NCBI GenBank assembly: GCA_022570795.1 | Contig: JAKUDP010000013.1 | Coordinates: forward strand, 806,001-870,000 | Direction: 5' to 3' | Length of the DNA: 64,000 bases | DNA from: Sphaerulina vaccinii | Taxonomy: Eukaryota; Ascomycota; Dothideomycetes; Mycosphaerellales; Mycosphaerellaceae | Shown here: positions 20,253-32,584 of the stretch, piece after piece | Layout of the letters: every line of letters starts with the position of its first letter | Position numbering within the stretch: the first letter of the stretch is position 1 | The notes under the pieces: generated by a model | Databases searched by the model: none | Told to the model about the DNA's origin: nothing | What the model saw: the letters and a program-made list of their open reading frames with translations, nothing else | Translations under genes and position numbers: made by a program

Positions 20253-23200
20253 TTATAGAACGGCGTCCGTTGCGTCTATATTACTAGAGTCTTCGTAGGT
20301 CTAGTAAATACTATTTATACTATACTATCTTAGTATATATTTATAGTAGTTTATAGAGGAGAACTATTATTCTCCTCTATATTCCTATATAGTTCTTTAA
20401 AATATTTAAGTATAACTATATTTTTAAAGTTATATAAAGAGCTCTATATAGAGGCGGCGTACCCTACCTATTTAATATATACTTCCCTCTAAGAACCTCT
20501 ACTAACTCGTTTTGTTTAGTAATAGAGAATAGCTTTAATACTATACTTATTAATTCCCTTTTTGTTTATAATTGCTATAGGCTATATATTATCTACTTCT
20601 TGCGACTCGAGCAGGTCGGTAGAAGTAGAGTATAGTAGAATAGTATAAAACTTTTTAAATACTCTATATAGTATATCTAATTCGATAAAATAAAGTAAAC
20701 TAGAGAACGTCTAGGTAACTATATATTTTATATAAATCTAGTCGAGTTTCTTTATTAGTTAATTAGTAGTAATACTTTTTAGGTTTAGCTAGACTTTATC
20801 TCTAATATAGTAAGTAATAGAGGCCGCTCGAGATTAATTAGTATAAAACTCTTATTATTACTATATTATAGCTATTACTAAATAAGCGAAGTCGCATACT
20901 TGCTATAGCTTCCGAATAATAGCTTCGCCTTTCTCCCGAGGGTTATAGGGGTTTATATTCTTATTAAGTTCTACTATCTCTATATCTTAGAAATAGTATC
21001 TATAGAATAGGAAGAAGGGAGAAACGCCTATTATCGTAGGTATCCTACTATCTAGAGTAATAGACGCTAGGGATAGCTACTTGCCCTAATCTACTTAGTT
21101 ATATACTACGAAGGCCCGGAGGTACGTCTCTATCTCCTAATTGCATCTTTCTATAGAACTATCTATTTTAGAATAGTAGGCTATCGAAAGCTTTTAAGTA
21201 ATATATAGAAGTTTATAAAGTTATTACTAAAATCTATTAATAAATTATACCCCTCTATTAGAGATAATACTTAAAGGGAGCTAGTAAATAGGTATATACT
21301 AGTCGATAATAAAGCGAGATAGTCTATCTACGTCGAACTAGCTAGGTAGTACGTAGAGAAATATATTACTTTTACTAAAACGATCTATAATAATAAGGAT
21401 AGTAGTTAATCTAGTATCTTTATTTAGTAGGAGATCTATAATAAAGTCTATAGAGATATCGGTCTATATACGATTAGAGATCGGGAGAGGCTTTAGAAAG
21501 CTTTTCTTTCTATCCCTCTATATTATAGACCGACTATAGATAGTATAGTTATATATAAAATATCGAACTTATATATTTATTCCTATCTAAAAGAACTATT
21601 AGGAAAGGTAGTTAATAGTAGCGTCTTAGCTAGTATAGCTACTAAGGATAGAGTTATAAAGTTTCTAGATAACCTAGGTAGTAAGTAGTTTGTAAAAGGG
21701 TAGCTAGATATAGTCTCGAAAGTATAGTAGTCTATTCTAAATTTTATATTCTCTAATAGAGAGGTAGAGGTTTAGTTCTATAGAAAAGAAATATCTACTT
21801 TCTTCTACTACTACTTATACTTATTAATAGGCCTATCTATATTTAGTATTAAAAGCCTAGCTCTATAGGTCTTATAGTTTGTCGTCGTCGGTAAATAGAC
21901 TAGTCTATTTTTTAGTAGTTATAGGTAGTACTCGTATCTTAGAGGAAAGTACTATAGTATATCTATTCGTAAGCCTATTATCGGTCGAATTCTTAGAGAT
22001 ATCCTAGTCTCTATAAGATAGAGCGTCTAGGACTATAGTATCTTTTCTAGGTTAGTAAACTAGTCTTATCTAGAATAGGGCTAAGAAGTTAGACTATTAG
22101 ACCTATTATTTACTTAGATACTTCTTTATAAAGAAAGGTTCTAGGTTCTTATAGTCGGTTAAAACTTCGAAAGTATTAGATAGTCCTTGCAACTCTAAGT
22201 CCTATTCTTTAATATATTTAACTATAGCGAGGAGTTCTTTATTATAGATATTATAGTTCGCTTCTACTAGAGTATATTATTAGGAAAAGAAGGCGATAGG
22301 GCGCTATTACTATATAATAGGGTCGTACTAATAGATCGCGCCTCCGACGGCCTATCTAGAAGAATTAGGCTCTATTTATATTATTCGGTCTAGGTTATAC
22401 GAGGATAATACCGGCCTATTTATAAAAGTATCTTTTAAATATTTAAAAGTAGTTGCCTATTTATCTATCTATTAGAACCCGACTCTTTTCTTTATAAAGT
22501 CGAGGAGGGGTTTAGCGAGGTTAGTATAGTTCTATATAAAGATCCGATAGTAATTAGTAAAGCCGAGGAATAAACAAACTCCTTAGATAGTTATTAGCTT
22601 CTCCTAGTTTGTAATAGTAGCTACCTTCTTAGAATCTATTCTAACTCTAATACTAATCTCGATAATATACTCTAAGTACTTTATTAATTTCGTCTCAAAC
22701 TTATATTTACTAATATCTAGTATTAGGCTATTCTCGGTAAGCCTATTAATAATACTCTTTACCTTCTCTCGGTAGTTTTAGAGGAATCTACTTAAGAAGA
22801 TAAGGATATTATTAATATATACTATATAAAAGTTATCGAGAAATTTCTTTAAGATCTAGTTTAAAAACCTCTAGAAGGTAGTAGGCGTACTAGTTAGCCT
22901 AAAGAGGCAAACTTTCTATTCGAATAATCTATAGTATATTTAGAAAGTAGTCTTTTATTTATCTTCCTCTATAATTCTAATATAGTAGAATATAGTTAAG
23001 ATATCGAGCTTTATAAGCTACTTAGCTTTACTTAGAGAGGCGAGAGTCTCTCTTATAAGAGGTAGTAGGTATCGATTCTTAATAGTAATAGTATTAAGAC
23101 CTCGATAGTCGATATAAAAATATAGGCCTCCTCTAGGTTTCTTAGCAAAGAGAATAGGAGCTATAATAGAGAATTTGCTTATATAAATAAAATCCCTATC

Positions 23201-25229
23201 TAGTAAGGATATAAAGGTCCTCTATAATATAAGTAGCTTGTTCTAAGTTATATTATAAAGAGGTCCCTATAGAGGTTGTTTTTCCTTACTATTTTCGTCT
23301 TTCTCTAGAGGTATCTTATAGTTAAATTTAGGTCTTTAAGGAGCTAAAGCACCTTTATTCTTAGAAATTAGAAGAAAAGCCTTTATATATTCTCGATAGT
23401 ATAGAGGCAATCGCTTAAGGACGTCCTCTTCTATAAGAGGAGTCTTTACTTTTAAAGCTTTTTCGATATCTAGAAGAGAAGCTATAAATAGTTAGATACT
23501 ATTCCGAGATTTCTATATATTTTTCTTATTCGAAAGAGAGGCCTATATTCTAAATATAGTAGTAGAGATTGTAGTAATCTAGGTAGTATTAGTATAGAAT
23601 CCTTTTATAGGCTTCTCTTTATATAGAAAGCTTATTCTATTTACGAATTTAAAGTAGTTTATTATATTATTTATTTATATATTCTTATAAAAAAGGAATA
23701 GCTACCTAAAGATTAAATCTTCTACTAAGTTCGGCATAGTATAGATAAAGGTATCTATTTTATACCTACTAATATTAAAAGAGAACTTTGTAACCTAGAA
23801 GATTTTTTTATTTCTAGAGGATTCTTATATACTAGTAACTTACTAATAGAATATATTAATAATAGGTAGATAGAGCTTCTTAGCTAGTTGTTTGTTTATT
23901 AAATAGTACGACTAGCTACCTTAGTCGAGGAGAGAGAATATAGTTATATAGTTATTAATAATTATAGTAGAATAGAAGAGAGGTATCTCTATTTTTAGTT
24001 AAAACTAATTCTATTCTACTTTTATTAGACTCTACCTCTACCGACGACTTCTAGTAGAGGCTACTCTTCCTCCGAATCCTCTTCTATAGACTCTACTTCT
24101 ATTACTCTACTCGAGACGTCCCTATCCTCCTTTGTCGTACTCTAAGTATATATAGCTTATATAGTATTTAGGTTTTATACAAGTAAGAGAGAGTATTATT
24201 AGATTATATATCCTTCTTTTCTATAATAAAGGTAAAAGTTCTTATCTTTTCTTTTTTAAATTATAGAGAGTCCTACCTACTTTATATACTTCTTATCTAA
24301 AGACTCGAAGTAGTTTATATATACCTAATCTATTATATCTCTATTATCTATTTTCTTAGTAGAAGAGCTTAATCCTAGAGAGGCTTAATATATTATCGAG
24401 TACTAGAGGTTCGATAGAGTACTACCTATTATTAGAAGATTCTTAGCGAAGGTAATATACCTATAAGAGGAGTTTAATATATATAGAATAAGAGCTCTTT
24501 TTATTTTATTATTAAAAGAGTTCTCGAGGAATACTATCTAGACTCTATCTTTCCTATCGTCGACTACCTTGCTAGTAAGGCCTATATTTATAAGTACTAC
24601 TTTAAAGTATAGAAGGTAGTTCGCGATTGTTTCCTTATCTTTTTAATATATAATACTTAGGGACTAGAGGGCGTAGCATTGCTAGTTTGCGTCTCTATAG
24701 ATACTATTAAGATAGGAGAGAAAGGCTTCTATACTTCTAATACCTATCTTAATTACTTTACAAATAGTTGTTTTTACTATCTTTATAGCATCTCCTTTAA
24801 TATAACTTATAAAGTAAAGAAACTTCTAAAAGTTGTTACTAACTACTTCTCTATTAATCTAGAGCTTTATCTTTACTACTAAAAACTAATCTTCCTAATC
24901 TACCCTCTTTCTACTAAATATTCTAAGTATAGGAACTCTTTCTTTTAGTTGTTATTATACTATTAACTCTATATCTATAGGAGTCGGTATAGATACTAGT
25001 ATCTCTTTCTATATTATATAAAAACTATATATTATTATTACTATTATTATTAGTATAGACTATACCTAGGCAAGCCTCTATTCTATATCTAACTATATAG
25101 CCTACTCTAGTTCTAGGGCTTGTACTATTCTATTAATTTATTTATTCTAAGCTATAAGTTCGGTATAGAACTTTTATATTAGTTATATATATATATTACT
25201 AATAGCGCGCTTAATCTCCTTCTATTCTA

Positions 25230-25765
25230 TTCTAATAATAACTCAAAGAAGAGTCTATAATAACTTCTAAAAAGTCCCTTTTATAGTAGTAGCTCGAGAA
25301 GAGTTTATAATAACTTCGAGAAGTCCTATTTGTAGTAGTAACTCGAGAAGAGTCTATAATAACTTCTAAGAAGTCCCGTTTGTAGTAGTAACTCTAGAAG
25401 AATCTATAATAACTTCTAAGAAGTCCTATTTATAGTAGTAACTTAAGAAGAGTTTATAATAACTTCGAGAAGTCCCGTTCGTAGTAGTAACTCGAGAAGA
25501 GTTTATAATAACTTCTAAGAAGTCCTATTTATAGTAGTAACTCGAGAAGAGTCTATAATAACTTCTAAGAAGTCCCGTTTATAGTAGTAACTTAAAAAGA
25601 GTTTATAATACCTTCTAAGAAGTCCCGTTTATAGTAGTAATTTAAGAAGAGTCTATAATAACTTCTAAGAAGTCCCGTTTGTAGTAGTAACTTAAGAAGA
25701 GTCTATAATAACTTCTAAGAAGTCCCGTTTGTAGTAGTAACTCGAGAAGAGTCTATAATATCGAT
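25230..25765. repeat. 50-bp tandem array, about 10 copies, in the leader of element 1
   Basis: Unit of 50 bp built around TAACTTCTAAGAAGTCCCGT and TTGTAGTAGTAACTCGAGAA, repeated head to tail with small RIP-like differences. In the minus orientation of element 1 it lies just inside the 5' LTR, that is in the leader before gag. Because 50 is not a multiple of 3 the array cannot encode a simple peptide repeat. It is not a CRISPR array: the whole unit is repeated and there are no variable spacers. Confidence 0.9.
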
Positions 25766-25791
25766 TCTATTAGAAAAGGAATATTAGATAA

Positions 25792-25955
25792 TATAATAGA
25801 TTAAATATAGTAGTCTATAGTACCTAATACCTTAGATTAAAGATCTAATATTAAAGAAGGAAAGAGAGTCTAACTTCTAACCTTCTAAAGAATAAAGAGA
25901 TATTTTAGAATTAGTTATCCTTAGTAAAGCTAACTTGTAGGCCTAGCCTATAACA
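25792..25955 (-). repeat. LTR of element 1 (5' LTR)
   Basis: 164-bp partner of 20,077-20,240, followed by the duplicated target AGAAG at 25,956-25,960. Confidence 0.92.
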
Positions 25956-25960
25956 AGAAG

Positions 25961-27806
25961 CTACTATATAGATATTAGTAAAAACTATAGTTTTAGTTAT
26001 TAGATACTAGCCCTAGGAAGTATTAATAGTAGCTTTGCCTCTGCGGCTCGACTACGGACTCTCCTCTACTTTAGTACTACCTATAGGAGACTGCACAAAA
26101 TAGCTTGGCGTCTAGTATTTATCGACAGACGCCTAGAGAGACTTTTCGGCTCTCTATCGAACTTACTTATTCCTTTTACAAAGCTTTCTATATATACGTT
26201 ACTTACCCTATAATATTAGTACTCTAGCAACCTTTAAACCTTTTAGAAATTAGTAGTATACTACTTATAAATAGCTTCTTTATACTATTAGAGCCCTCTA
26301 TCGAAAATAGCTCGAATTGTCGATCTACTTACTTATTAGCTTATTTTAAATTAATATAACTAACTTAGCTTCTTCTAGATAGTCTAGTACTAATACTATA
26401 GCTATAATAACTTTATAGCTTACTAAATAACTCTAGTATAACTTCTAGTAGTAGCTCTATATATATTATCGACCTTAGTAATATAGACTCTTTGCACGCT
26501 AGCTTAGAGCTAATATCTAGCGCTTAAGATACTCGAATTTGTAAACTAGCCTAAGCTCTATTACTACCTCTAGATCTTAGTCTCGATTTTAGTAAGTCTC
26601 TTACCTTAAATATAGATATTAGACTAGCTACTATAGACTCTATATAGAATAAGAATAGTAATAAAGAGAATACTTTACTTTATAGCTACTACTAATATAT
26701 ATACTATACTAATAGCTCTAAAATAGTAAAGACAAGTAGTAGCCTTATTAAGGTACCTACTAAGTTTAATACTAGAGCTACTACTTGCTTTATATTCGCC
26801 GGTCGGTAGTATTGTTATACGACTATTACTAAGTTAAAGTATAAGACTAGTAACTTCTATACTTATAGCGAGTATATTGTCGACGAGCTTACTAGTATAT
26901 AATACTAGCTCTATTACTACTATAAGTATAAGAACAAGACTCGTATTTATACTATTTCTAGTACTAACTCTATTCGTAAGTACTACTACAAGAAGTATAG
27001 TATATAGTTTGCAAACAATTACAAACCTTCTATAGCTATTAATACTAACTTATCCTTGCAAGGTAGAATAATAAACTAGATTTTTAGTATTACTAGTATT
27101 TTTAAAAAGTAGTTTCTTCTATTCTTTCTAATATATAACCTTTTCTTCTACTAGGTCGAGAATATATATTTCTATAATCTTCTAGGCTATATAAACCTCT
27201 AGCTATTTAACTTCCTACTAAAGGCCTTAGTAACAATTAGATAATGGGTAATAGACAAGTTTATAGCTTGAAAGAGTTAGTTAAAAAAGGAGTTTATATA
27301 GGCTAGAAGTAAGGTTAGTTAGCTATTAGTATATTTCTTAGTAAGCGCTAACCTTCTATACTTTATAGGTATCTACTTCCTTTAATCTATAGACTTCTCT
27401 AAACTATTATACCCTTATAGTAGTCTATAGGTATTATATTAATAAGAATAGCTTCTAGTAATATACTCTTATTACTCTATAACTAATCTATAGCGCCTAT
27501 ACTATAGAGAATATCTTAGAGGTATTAGCTACTATCTACTATAAGTATAGTCTTAATAGATAGTTCTATTTTAGCTAGATTATAAGCAACAATACTATAG
27601 TAAATAATAAGATCTATAATATTATTCTAAAGGAGCTATTTTCCTAATAGACTTACTAGTAATAAGTCGAGAGGCGCCTATACTACTTCGGCTATATTAT
27701 TAATATTAGCGCTTAGAAGTTCCTCTATAGTATAGGCTCTAAGAAAGTAATAGACAAAATAAATAAGGCTCGATAATTTAGAAACTTAGAGTATATTACT
27801 AACTTC
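25961..27806 (+). pseudogene. hAT-family DNA transposase relic, truncated by copia H
   Basis: At about 27,370-27,740 one plus-strand frame, with many TAG/TAA, gives a recognisable hAT transposase core: S-T-S-F-N-L then T-S, matching the conserved S-F-D-L-W-T-S block; V-L-A-T-I-Y-Y-K-Y-S-L; S-N-N-T-I-V-N-N; and R-R-L-Y-Y-F-G-Y-I-I-N-I-S-A, matching the R-R-L-R-C-F-G-H-x-(I/V)-N-L block. Cys and His read as Tyr, as expected from TG to TA and CA to TA changes. The frame is cut at 27,806 where the copia H LTR begins, so the C-terminal dimerisation domain is missing. The 5' part (25,961-27,290) shows no motif I can name; I did not find terminal inverted repeats. Confidence 0.75.
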
Positions 27807-28052
27807 TATCGAATTAGGATAATAATATATATACTTATAATATATAGGAAAAGTTTTAATATATAATAGAAGTAGAAGCGTTAGATAGGAACTAACTATA
27901 TTAATTATATTAGTTAGTTATAGGTTTTATCTCCTTCTAAGATATAGAGTATTAGATAAGTTATATAACCTATTATTATATAACCTATATTATATATTCT
28001 AATCTCTAGAAGGTATTTCTTAGATAGTCTAACTAGACTATACTTTCTAATA
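27807..28052 (-). repeat. Copia-family LTR (3' LTR of H, inverted)
   Basis: 246 bp, the reverse complement of LTRs at 32,338, 35,846, 41,311 and 51,262. Starts TATCGAATTAGG and ends CTTTCTAATA. Confidence 0.88.
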
Positions 28053-28287
28053 CTCCTACTTAGGCTAGATAGTTCTTCTACTCTATATTCTAGTACTTAT
28101 TTCTTATATAAACCTATTAGGCCCTAGAGGCCTAATAGAGGCTAAGTAAGCCGGAGTTGTCTTACAAACTCCTAGAATTAGAAACTATTCTTTAGCTTAG
28201 TTAACCTATTTGCAACTATCTCTTTTATTAGAATATATACTACTACTATTTTCTATTACTACTAAAGTCTCCTAATATTATTATAAG

Positions 28288-28462
28288 TATTAGAATATAA
28301 TACTAAATTAGATCTATCTAAGCCGGCTAACCGAGTAAGAAGTATCTTAGCAACCTCCTTATATACTATTCGATAGTATAGATAGCTTTTAGTACCTTTC
28401 TCTAACCTTGCTAACTAGGAGGGAGGTCCCTTAGCGCCTCTAATAACTAGCTATAAATAATA
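28288..28462 (+). repeat. 5' LTR of element G
   Basis: 175 bp, begins TATTAGAATATAATAC and ends CTATAAATAATA; partner at 30,416-30,590 has identical length. Confidence 0.9.
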
Positions 28463-30415
28463 GGTTATAAGCCTAGGTTAGTACTACTATATTCTCTATA
28501 ATCTAATTATAGAAGGGAAGTAGCTATAAGATGCCTAAGACGCCTATAAGCGTCTACGTATAGCCCTTAGTCTATAATAGTAGGAGTAGTAGTACTACCG
28601 AGGATACTAAGCCTAAAAGAGTAAGGAGAATAGCCCGAGCTATAGCTATATAAAAAGAAATAGTAGTAGTAGTAATTATACTAGAAGCCTATAGGTAAAG
28701 ATAGGTATATAGAAGATAGATATACTTTCTATACTTAGGGACAAAGAATAAAATACCTCTATATAAAAAAGAAGCAAAATCCTTTCTATAGTTATAATAC
28801 AAGTTCTAGGTTATAACTAGGTATAGGATCCTATAAACCCTAGCTAAGAGATTAAAAATAGTAATAGCTATATATAGAATTGTAGCTAGCCTAGCCTATA
28901 GCTAAACCCGAAATATAGAAGAGAGAGGATATTAAAATAGAATAGCTAGATAAAAGCTACTTTAAACTAGAAGAAGAAGGAAAAAATATTATAATAGAGG
29001 GTCGAGGGGAGTATTATAGCGACCTAAGATATACTAAACCTACTATTAGCTTATAATACTTAAGAGACTATACCTTCTATTCTAGATATAAGCCCCCGAA
29101 TCTAGTACTAGGAGATTTACTAACTTTTAAAAAATAAATTTAGAGGATAGAATAGCTTAGTTTATACTAAGTATACTATAATTAGGAAGGAGATAATACT
29201 TTAGAGACTAACTAATCCTCTAGCTACTTTTAGAGGCTTAATACCCTATATTTAAAAGGAGTTATAACCCTATCTTTATTATAAGAAATAGCTCTAGAAA
29301 GTCCTAAGTAGGAAGGTACTACTATAGTATATTCCCTTAGTTTTCTTATACTAGCAAGCGTATACTACTAGCTAGGGTAGAATCTATTTTTAAAAGGATA
29401 TCTAATCTAAAAAGAGTAAGAGAGTAATTCTAGAAAGGAAAGATCTCTATAGTACTTTTATAAACTAGGAAGCTTCCCTACTTTTATTTATTTTATTTCT
29501 AAAGTAGGTTAATTATTCCTATTCTAAATACCTATTTATAAGACTATAATAGATACCTAGGATAAATTATCTAGGTTAGTAAAGAGACTATATTCTATAC
29601 TAATAAAAAACAACTTAGAATAATAGTTTAGAAAAATAGAGATTTTTCTAAAAGAGGAGAACCTATTCTATACTATTAAGACTAAGACAAGTATACTAAT
29701 TACTCTAAAAATATAGTATAAGGCAATCTAGTAGATATCTTTATATATAGGGGAGGATAATAAAAAGCTAGTTTTAGAATTATAAACTATAAAAGATATT
29801 TAGAAAAAGCTAAAGAAGAGATATATAGATAACTAAGTAATAGAAAGGAAACTTATAAAATAGTACTTTAGTTTCTAGAAGATAGAAGAAATAAGTATCG
29901 ATACTATATAGATATACTTTTAGATACTTAGAAAGAAGATTAAAGCTACCTAACCTAAAATAGCTAGAGTATTTACTTAGAAAACAAGAATATAAGTACT
30001 CTTATTAGGGCTCTTAGACTAGTAGTTAACTATTAGAGATACTATTAATAGATAGCTATTACTATTACTTAAAAGTATTTTTTTAATTCTTTAGAAAAAA
30101 AAAGTAAATATACTAGTAAGTAGTATACCTATTACTTTTATAGCCTAAGTAGTATTATTAAAAGAATTATTATTTTAGAAGGGAAGAAGAGGAGATAGTA
30201 GAGCTTTAGAAAGAGAAATAAAATATAAGCTATATAAATAGAATAGTTACTATATAATATACTATCTATTTCTAGATATAGTCTATAGAATTATTAAATT
30301 AGTATCTAAAAACAAGCTTATAGATACTAAGGCTCTAGCCTTAGTTATATATAATTAGAATAATAACTAGAAAGAAAAAGTAGATTAGGTAGACCTAATT
30401 TACTATTAAAGAAAG

Positions 30416-30590
30416 TATTAGAATATAATACTAAATTAGATCTATCTAAGCCGGCTAACTAAGTAAGAGGTATCTTAGCAACCTTCTTATATACTATTCG
30501 ATAGTATAGATAGCTTTTAGTACTTTTCTCCGACCTTGCTAACTAGAAGGAAGGTTTCTTAGCGCCTCCGATAACTAGCTATAAATAATA
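30416..30590 (+). repeat. 3' LTR of element G
   Basis: 175 bp, preceded by a purine-rich AAAGAAAG and followed by the target duplication ATAAG. Confidence 0.9.
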
Positions 30591-32337
30591 ATAAGTAATA
30601 TTAATATACTTTAATCTCTTATAGGTATAGGTATCTTTAATAAGGGTTAAAGATACTTAGTTGTCTCTTATAATCTAAATAGGTCTAAGTTTATTTACTA
30701 TATTAGAGTTTGCTTTAATAAGTAGTTAAAAAGAATATTCTTCTACTAGTTCTATATAGTCTATTTCTTTTAGAAGTACTACTAGGAATTAAAATTGCTT
30801 AGTATATATATTTAGAGCTATATACTTAGCCTCTATAGTTAATATTACTATAGACTTCTACTTTTTACTTATCTAAAATACTAGTACTCTATAGAGGAAG
30901 AAGATAGATCCGAGGATTAAGACTCTATCTACCTTATCTATTATATAGTTAGAGTCTAAGTATCTAATAAGTCCTCTACTATCTTTTCTAAATATAAGTT
31001 CTAGGTCTAGAGATAACTTAAAGTATTTTACTAGTTTTTTTAGAATATTTATATATCCCTTTATTAGGTTAGCTATATATAAGCTTAGTCTACTAAAAGC
31101 GAAAGTAATATCTAGTCTTATTATAACTATCGGCTATATCTATATACCTATCTAGCTTTAGTACTTCTATTTAGTATATCTTTTATTAGATAGAATTGCC
31201 TTAGTTAGGCTTTTATAATTATCTATTAGTAAAAGTATTAGATAGATAGTATCTTTAGTTATATTTAGCTTTATAAGATTCTTTTAGATATAGTATTTTT
31301 AATTAAGCTTTAGAGTTTCTATAACTCTATCTTTTATTATTCTTATTTTAAGAATCTTTTCTAGCTTCTTTAGATCTTTAATCTTAAAGACTTTACTAAG
31401 CTATTCCTTAAACTAGAGAACGTCTTTTAGCTCTAGTACTATAATAGGTATATTATCTATATAGGTTAGAACTATAATCTTTCTTTTCTTATAAATAAGT
31501 AGGTATAGGTCGATCTCTAACTAATTAAATTCTATCTATTCTAGCTTTAAGATATAGAGTTTATTCTAGTCTCTTACTACTTACTTAAGTCTATAAAGGC
31601 TTCTTAGGATCTTTAGAACCTAGTTTAGTAGAACTTCTACTTCTAGAGGTAGAATTATATAAATATTTTCTTTTAGAAAGCTTTTTATAAATATATTATT
31701 TATATCTATTTAGTATATCTCTAAGTCCTTTTTGCAAATAACTACTATAAATACTTTTAGAGTATTATACCTTATAGTTAGTATAAAAGTATTCTTAAAG
31801 TCTATTCTAAACTTCTAGAAAAATCCTCTAGTAAATAGTCTTACTTTAAACTTTTTAATAGCTCTACTAATTAATCTTTTTATATTAAAGACCTATCTAG
31901 ATATTATAAGGTTTATACCTTTTAGTAGTATAACTAGCTTCTAGGTATAGTTACTATTTAAAGCTACTAGTTCTCTCTAGATTACTTCTTCCTATATATA
32001 GCTCTATTTAGAATTTTATATTATCTTTTTATAGAACTTTAGAATAGGGACCTCTTACTTTAAAGTAATATTAGGTCTAAGTACTATAAATATAACCTCC
32101 TTAATCTCTACTAAGGTTTCCTAGATATAATTTTCTTTTTCTTTAATTAGGCTAAGAAATACTTTATAATACTTTAAGTTAGATATATTCTCTTTCTTAT
32201 CTCTCTACCTCTTTTAGAAGACCTACTTTATAACTATACTATAGGCTTTAGGTTTAGATCCTTCCTTTTTATCTAAGATAGATTTTCTTTTCTTTTAGAA
32301 TTATACTTTTACTTCTAGTAGATCTTATATAATATTT

Positions 32338-32584
32338 TATTAGAAAGTATAGTCTAGTTAGACTATCTAAGAGACACCCTCTTAGGGATTAGATTATATA
32401 ATATATATTATATAATAGTAGGTTATATAGCTTATCTAATACTCTATATCTTAGAAGGAGATACAACCTATAACTAACTAATATAATTAATATAGTTAGT
32501 TTCTATCTAACGCTTCTACTTCTATCGCGTATTAAGACCCTTTCTATATATTATAGATATATATATTATTATCCTATTTCGATA
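32338..32584 (+). repeat. 5' LTR of copia A
   Basis: 247 bp, begins TATTAGAAAGTATAG and ends TATTTCGATA; followed by GGTTATAAGCCTAGGTTT. Confidence 0.9.

Larger units (their letters stand above)
20077..25955 (-). mobile_element. Ty3/gypsy LTR retrotransposon (element 1), RIP-inactivated, structurally complete
   Basis: Two 164-bp LTRs at 20,077-20,240 and 25,792-25,955 flank 5.55 kb, and the 5-bp duplication AGAAG is present on both outer sides (20,072-20,076 and 25,956-25,960). A pyrimidine run TTACCCCCCTCC directly after the left LTR is the polypurine tract read on the other strand, so the element is on the minus strand. On that strand remains of reverse transcriptase are readable: L-F-A-K-K-P-R-G-G and I-D-Y-R (about 23,090-23,170) and the catalytic box as Y-I-N-N-I-L-I-F (about 22,790-22,840), with Asp changed to Asn as RIP predicts. 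Many in-frame TAG/TAA make it non-functional. Integrase and RNase H should lie between 20.4 and 22.4 kb. Confidence 0.9.
28288..30590 (+). mobile_element. Element G: 2.3-kb copia-like non-autonomous LTR retrotransposon
   Basis: Two 175-bp LTRs (28,288-28,462 and 30,416-30,590) and target duplication ATAAG (28,283-28,287; 30,591-30,595); the empty site is seen in copia B near 41,070-41,090 on the other strand. The LTRs differ from those of the copia A/B/C/H family, yet the base run following the 5' LTR, GGTTATAAGCCTAGGTTA, is the same primer-binding site. The internal 1.95 kb has no reverse transcriptase or integrase trace; one frame around 29,100 (G-D-L-L-T-F-K-K) might be a gag-like protein but I cannot name it. 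Probably mobilised by an autonomous copia element. Confidence 0.85.
27807..32337 (-). mobile_element. Copia element H, minus strand, 3' half, interrupted by G and cut by A
   Basis: Begins with an inverted copy of the 246-bp copia LTR (27,807-28,052), followed by sequence that is the reverse complement of the 3' part of copia B (RNase H/RT region). It is interrupted at 28,287 by element G, resumes at 30,596 and runs to 32,337, where the plus-strand copia A LTR begins in sequence matching (inverted) B around 39,340. The 5' half of H is not found in the window. Heavily RIP-mutated. Confidence 0.85.

Noticed and set aside
20300..20900. Chromodomain in element 1
   Set aside because: The corresponding region downstream of integrase was read in the minus frames and no E-V-E-x-I-L or K-W-x-x-Y pattern was found, unlike in D and E.
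24679..24882. 67-codon plus-strand frame in element 1
   Set aside because: AT-rich chance frame, antisense to the element's own gag/leader region; composition Tyr/Leu/Asn-rich as expected from RIP DNA.
25230..25765. Regular repeats that could suggest a CRISPR array
   Set aside because: The complete 50-bp unit repeats head to tail with no unique spacers, in a eukaryotic transposon leader.
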